A DNA stretch of 14,911 nucleotides from Comamonadaceae bacterium (GTDB lineage Bacteria; Pseudomonadota; Gammaproteobacteria; Burkholderiales; Burkholderiaceae_C). The stretch lies in assembly GCA_947374705.1 (NCBI GenBank), contig CANCDA010000040.1, forward strand, positions 1 to 14,911, read 5' to 3'. The notes beneath the pieces were generated by a model. It worked only from the letters and a program-made list of their open reading frames with translations. It was not told the origin of the DNA and did not search any database. A program made the translations under genes and the position numbers. Every line of letters starts with the position of its first letter. Position 1 is the stretch's first letter. Positions 13,004 to 14,911 of the stretch are shown here, one piece after another.

Positions 13004-13060
13004 CTTTTAATCAGTTGAGGACAGAGAAAAGATCACTTCGTGTAACTCTTGGTCTGTCCC
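13004..13060 (-). repeat. Structured intergenic repeat, copy 2, before the alcohol dehydrogenase gene
   Basis: Read on the - strand, it opens with the same ten bases as copy 1 (GGGACAGACC) and shares AGTTAC-R-CGAAG-Y-GA in the middle. It then shares 13 identical bases, TCTGTCCTCAACT, and a similar ATTA-xx-AG end. The inner hairpin is CAC-GAA-GTG instead of CGC-GAA-GCG, a compensatory pair change. AAGA/TCTT adds an extra stem here. The ATG of the dehydrogenase follows one base after the element. Confidence 0.75.
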
Positions 13061-13068
13061 GCAAGGTG

Positions 13069-14355
13069 TCAGACCGACGCTTGCGGTTTGCCCGGCTCGG
13101 CGCGCAAAGCGTCTTTGGCTGCCTCCTTGAAGGACAAGTCCCGGCGCAGCAGCAACGCGACCGAGCGCACGCGTTGCACCTCGGGATCCGTGCCGGGTGG
13201 GGGGATGCCCTTATCGGCCAGCGCTTTGGCTGCTTTGATCAGGCGATGACGCATCATGATGACGCCGTTGTCGGTGGAGGTAAGGTTCTCTTTGGTGCGG
13301 TCTTGAATGGCGCCCATGCTCTCTTGCAGTGAGGCGTCTTGCATGCCAATGCCCGCAATGCCGCTGTAGCTCACGCCCGACTTTTGTGCGGCTCGGTCCA
13401 TCAGGTAGTTGTTGGTCTTGTTTTGCAAAGGAATGTAGGTGCCGGGGATGGTGCTGACGTGAATGCCTTTGCCGTCCTTCATGGCCTGTAACTCGTGATC
13501 GCTCAACGCGCGCGTAGGGTGGTAGTCAAAGCTCCAGGCCCAGTTGTTGTGATCGTTGATGGGCACCCAGAAATGACCGTGCATAGGGTGGTCGCCACGC
13601 GGGGGCACCATGGTGAAGCAGGGCATGAGCCAGGGCGTGATGCGCCAGTAGTATTGGTCGTCTTCGGCATTGCGACGCACGCCAACAAACAAGCCGCCAT
13701 CGGCGTCCACCACGTCAAACACCGGTTGTTTGTCACTGGTGTTGTATTGGTTGCCTTTGGCCCCTTTGAACAGCGGGTCAGAATTCAGGCTGCCGCTGTG
13801 CAGCCAAGACACGTGACTGGAGTCAATGCCCCCCTCCAGCGCTTGCAGCCAGTTGCATTCTTGCAAGCGCTTGGACGTGTAGCTTTGATTGGCTGGCACG
13901 GTGGCAAATTCATACTCAGGCAGGGGCGGCTGCAACTCGGGCGGGCCCATATAGATCCAGATGACGCCGCCACGCTCGATCAGCGGGTAAGACTTGAGCT
14001 TGATCTTTTTGCAAAAACCGCTCTCCACAGATTCGGAGGGCACGTCCAGACACTGACCCTTGATGTCGTACTTCCAGCCGTGGTAGGGGCAGCGAATGCC
14101 GCCCTCTTCATTGCGGCCAAACCAGAGCGAGACACCCCGATGCGCGCAAAACTCATCGATCACACCCAGCTGCCCTTTCGTGTTGCGAAAAGCCAGCATT
14201 TTTTCGGACAACAACTCCAGCCGCACTGGTGCGCCATCGGGCTCCACCAGCTCTTCGGACAAAAGGGCCGGTAACCAATAGCGCCGAAACAGGTCGCCCA
14301 TGGGCGTTCCCGGGCCGGTTTGCGTCACGAAATCGTTTTGTTCTTTCTTCAGCAT
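13069..14355 (-). CDS. Rieske non-heme iron oxygenase, alpha subunit (phthalate 4,5-dioxygenase type)
   Basis: This 428-residue protein is the terminal oxygenase component of a ring-hydroxylating or demethylating system. The Rieske 2Fe-2S site is C70-A-H72 and C89-P-Y-H92 (CAHRGVSLW to CPYHGWKYD). The catalytic domain has the bridging Asp D178 and iron ligands H181 and H186 in NWLQALEGGIDSSHVSWLH. The opening (MLKKEQNDFVTQTGPGTPMGDLFRRYW) and the single-subunit layout are typical of phthalate dioxygenase-like enzymes, which act on aromatic acids. The ATG at 14355 has GGAG (complement of 14364-14367) eight bases upstream. The downstream partner is the dehydrogenase; the divergent neighbour is a Rieske ferredoxin, a likely electron donor. 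No reductase gene is in the window. The substrate is unknown. Confidence 0.92.
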   Translation of the reverse strand: MLKKEQNDFVTQTGPGTPMGDLFRRYWLPALLSEELVEPDGAPVRLELLSEKMLAFRNTKGQLGVIDEFCAHRGVSLWFGRNEEGGIRCPYHGWKYDIKGQCLDVPSESVESGFCKKIKLKSYPLIERGGVIWIYMGPPELQPPLPEYEFATVPANQSYTSKRLQECNWLQALEGGIDSSHVSWLHSGSLNSDPLFKGAKGNQYNTSDKQPVFDVVDADGGLFVGVRRNAEDDQYYWRITPWLMPCFTMVPPRGDHPMHGHFWVPINDHNNWAWSFDYHPTRALSDHELQAMKDGKGIHVSTIPGTYIPLQNKTNNYLMDRAAQKSGVSYSGIAGIGMQDASLQESMGAIQDRTKENLTSTDNGVIMMRHRLIKAAKALADKGIPPPGTDPEVQRVRSVALLLRRDLSFKEAAKDALRAEPGKPQASV

Positions 14356-14413
14356 GAGGGCTTCTCCATGAGTTGTGCTTAAATGTCCCGTATGAAGGAA
14401 CGCTGTTCTCTCA

Positions 14414-14437
14414 TTGGAAACGAGGTTATCATTCCAA
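14414..14437. promoter_or_regulatory. Candidate operator between the divergent oxygenase and ferredoxin genes
   Basis: TTGGAA (14414-14419) and TTCCAA (14432-14437) are perfect inverted arms with a 12-base spacer. The site lies in the 110-base gap between two divergent genes and overlaps the -10 region of the predicted oxygenase promoter. A second small palindrome, GAAC-GCT-GTTC, is at 14399-14409. Regulator type is unknown. Confidence 0.35.
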
Positions 14438-14452
14438 GCTTGTCATTGTCAA
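14424..14452 (-). promoter_or_regulatory. Candidate promoter of the Rieske oxygenase operon
   Basis: On the - strand an exact TTGACA (complement of 14447-14452) is followed after 16-17 bases by GATAAC/ATAACC (complement of 14424-14430). The -35 is ideal and the -10 is weak, as expected for an activator- or repressor-controlled catabolic promoter. The transcript would have a leader of roughly 60 bases. Confidence 0.35.
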
Positions 14453-14465
14453 CAGGAGTTTTCAT

Positions 14466-14783
14466 ATGTCCGGTCCTTGTAAATACCTTGCCCTGTGCCA
14501 AGCGTCTGACGTAGCCCCGGGTAAGGTCATCAAGGTAGAAAAAGAAGGGTTGACGCTGGCGGTGTTCAACATCGATGGCGAATTTTTTGTCACCGACGAT
14601 GCCTGCACCCATGGCCCCGGCTCACTGTCCGAGGGCGAGGTGGACGGCGATTTGGTCGAATGTGATTTCCATAACGGCGCCTTCAACATTCGCACTGGCG
14701 AGGCTGTGGTGGCACCGTGCATGATCCCGATCAAAACCTACAAAGCCCTGCACGAGGCCGGTGCCATCTCCATCGAAGCCTGA
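14466..14783 (+). CDS. Rieske 2Fe-2S ferredoxin of an oxygenase system
   Basis: This 105-residue soluble electron carrier has Rieske ligands C47-T-H49 and C66-D-F-H69 (CTHGPGSLS, then ECDFHNG). The short length, acidic composition and FNIRTGEAV segment fit the BphF/NdoA-type ferredoxins that feed ring-hydroxylating oxygenases. The frame is open back to 14373, but the ATG at 14466 has a strong AGGAG at 14454-14458 and starts where the family begins, so it was chosen. It is divergent from the oxygenase across a 110-base gap and convergent with the partial gene at the right edge. It most likely carries electrons to the neighbouring oxygenase; the reductase must be encoded elsewhere. Confidence 0.92.
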   Translation: MSGPCKYLALCQASDVAPGKVIKVEKEGLTLAVFNIDGEFFVTDDACTHGPGSLSEGEVDGDLVECDFHNGAFNIRTGEAVVAPCMIPIKTYKALHEAGAISIEA

Positions 14784-14794
14784 GCCTACAGCGA

Positions 14795-14911
14795 TCAGTT
14801 GTCGGGCTTGATATTGCGCACGATGGGCGTCCATTGGGTGATCTCTTCACTGAAGAACTGATTGAAACGGGCCACGTCCCAATCAAAAGTTTCCATCGAG
14901 CTCTTGGCAAG
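14795..14911 (-). CDS. Probable Bug/TctC-type periplasmic solute-binding protein (C-terminal end, cut by window edge)
   Basis: The - strand frame is open from the edge and ends at TGA (complement of 14795-14797), giving the last 38 residues. The sequence includes FNQFFSEEITQWTPIVRNIK and ends PDN. The pattern F-x-x-F-x-x-E-x-x-x-W-x-P-I-V-R is what I know from the C-termini of Bug/TctC receptors of tripartite tricarboxylate transporters, which are abundant in Burkholderiales. It is convergent with the ferredoxin gene, 11 bases away. If correct, it would bind the substrate of the oxygenase pathway in the periplasm. The short visible length keeps the call tentative. Confidence 0.6.
   Translation of the reverse strand, partial: LAKSSMETFDWDVARFNQFFSEEITQWTPIVRNIKPDN

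Noticed and set aside
13495..14274. + strand open frame of 259 codons opposite the Rieske oxygenase
   Set aside because: It is fully antisense to a gene with all Rieske and iron-ligand motifs and has no recognisable product.
1..14911. CRISPR array, tRNA, rRNA, transposase or integrase
   Set aside because: No regularly spaced repeats, cloverleaf sequence, rRNA segment or mobile-element protein was seen on either strand.

Overview
The window looks like chromosomal DNA of a high-GC betaproteobacterium, most likely Burkholderiales/Comamonadaceae (Rhodoferax/Polaromonas-like). This is inferred from codon usage, the formate dehydrogenase (FDH) gene order and the Bug-type transporter remnant. No search could be run, so the taxon is an inference.

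Positions 1-11877 are a formate oxidation locus on the + strand. It opens with the C-terminal third of a cytoplasmic-type molybdopterin FDH alpha subunit (1-1035). A non-coding stretch with a large nested palindrome follows (1036-1321). A tightly packed accessory block comes next: a DUF3305 protein, a DUF3306 protein, a 697-aa multi-cluster ferredoxin and a TorD-like chaperone, all joined by overlaps. After a promoter-bearing gap (5148-5312) comes an export-type FDH operon: a small Tat-signal protein, the 986-aa catalytic subunit with a Tat signal and an active-site Cys, the four-cluster FdhB, a small lipoprotein, a cytochrome b gamma subunit with an extra N-terminal periplasmic region, and a small secreted Ala/Pro-rich protein. 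A strong intrinsic terminator (10962-10990) closes it, followed at once by fdhD, the sulfurtransferase that activates the molybdenum cofactor.

Positions 11896-14911 are a separate catabolic module. A medium-chain zinc alcohol dehydrogenase and a phthalate-dioxygenase-type Rieske oxygenase lie on the - strand. A small Rieske ferredoxin is divergent on the + strand. The last 38 codons of a probable Bug/TctC periplasmic solute-binding protein enter from the right edge on the - strand. The set suggests uptake, hydroxylation and dehydrogenation of an aromatic or similar organic acid; the substrate cannot be read from the sequence.

In the FDH locus, FdhA, FdhB and the gamma subunit would oxidise periplasmic formate and pass electrons to the quinone pool. 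TorD and FdhD serve maturation. DUF3305, DUF3306, the polyferredoxin and three small exported proteins are uncharacterised partners. The most unexpected signal outside the genes is a pair of about 55-nt imperfect repeats (8505-8559 and 13004-13060). Both sit directly before a start codon inside an operon, in the same orientation relative to the gene, and both keep an outer stem and an inner hairpin with a compensatory base-pair change.
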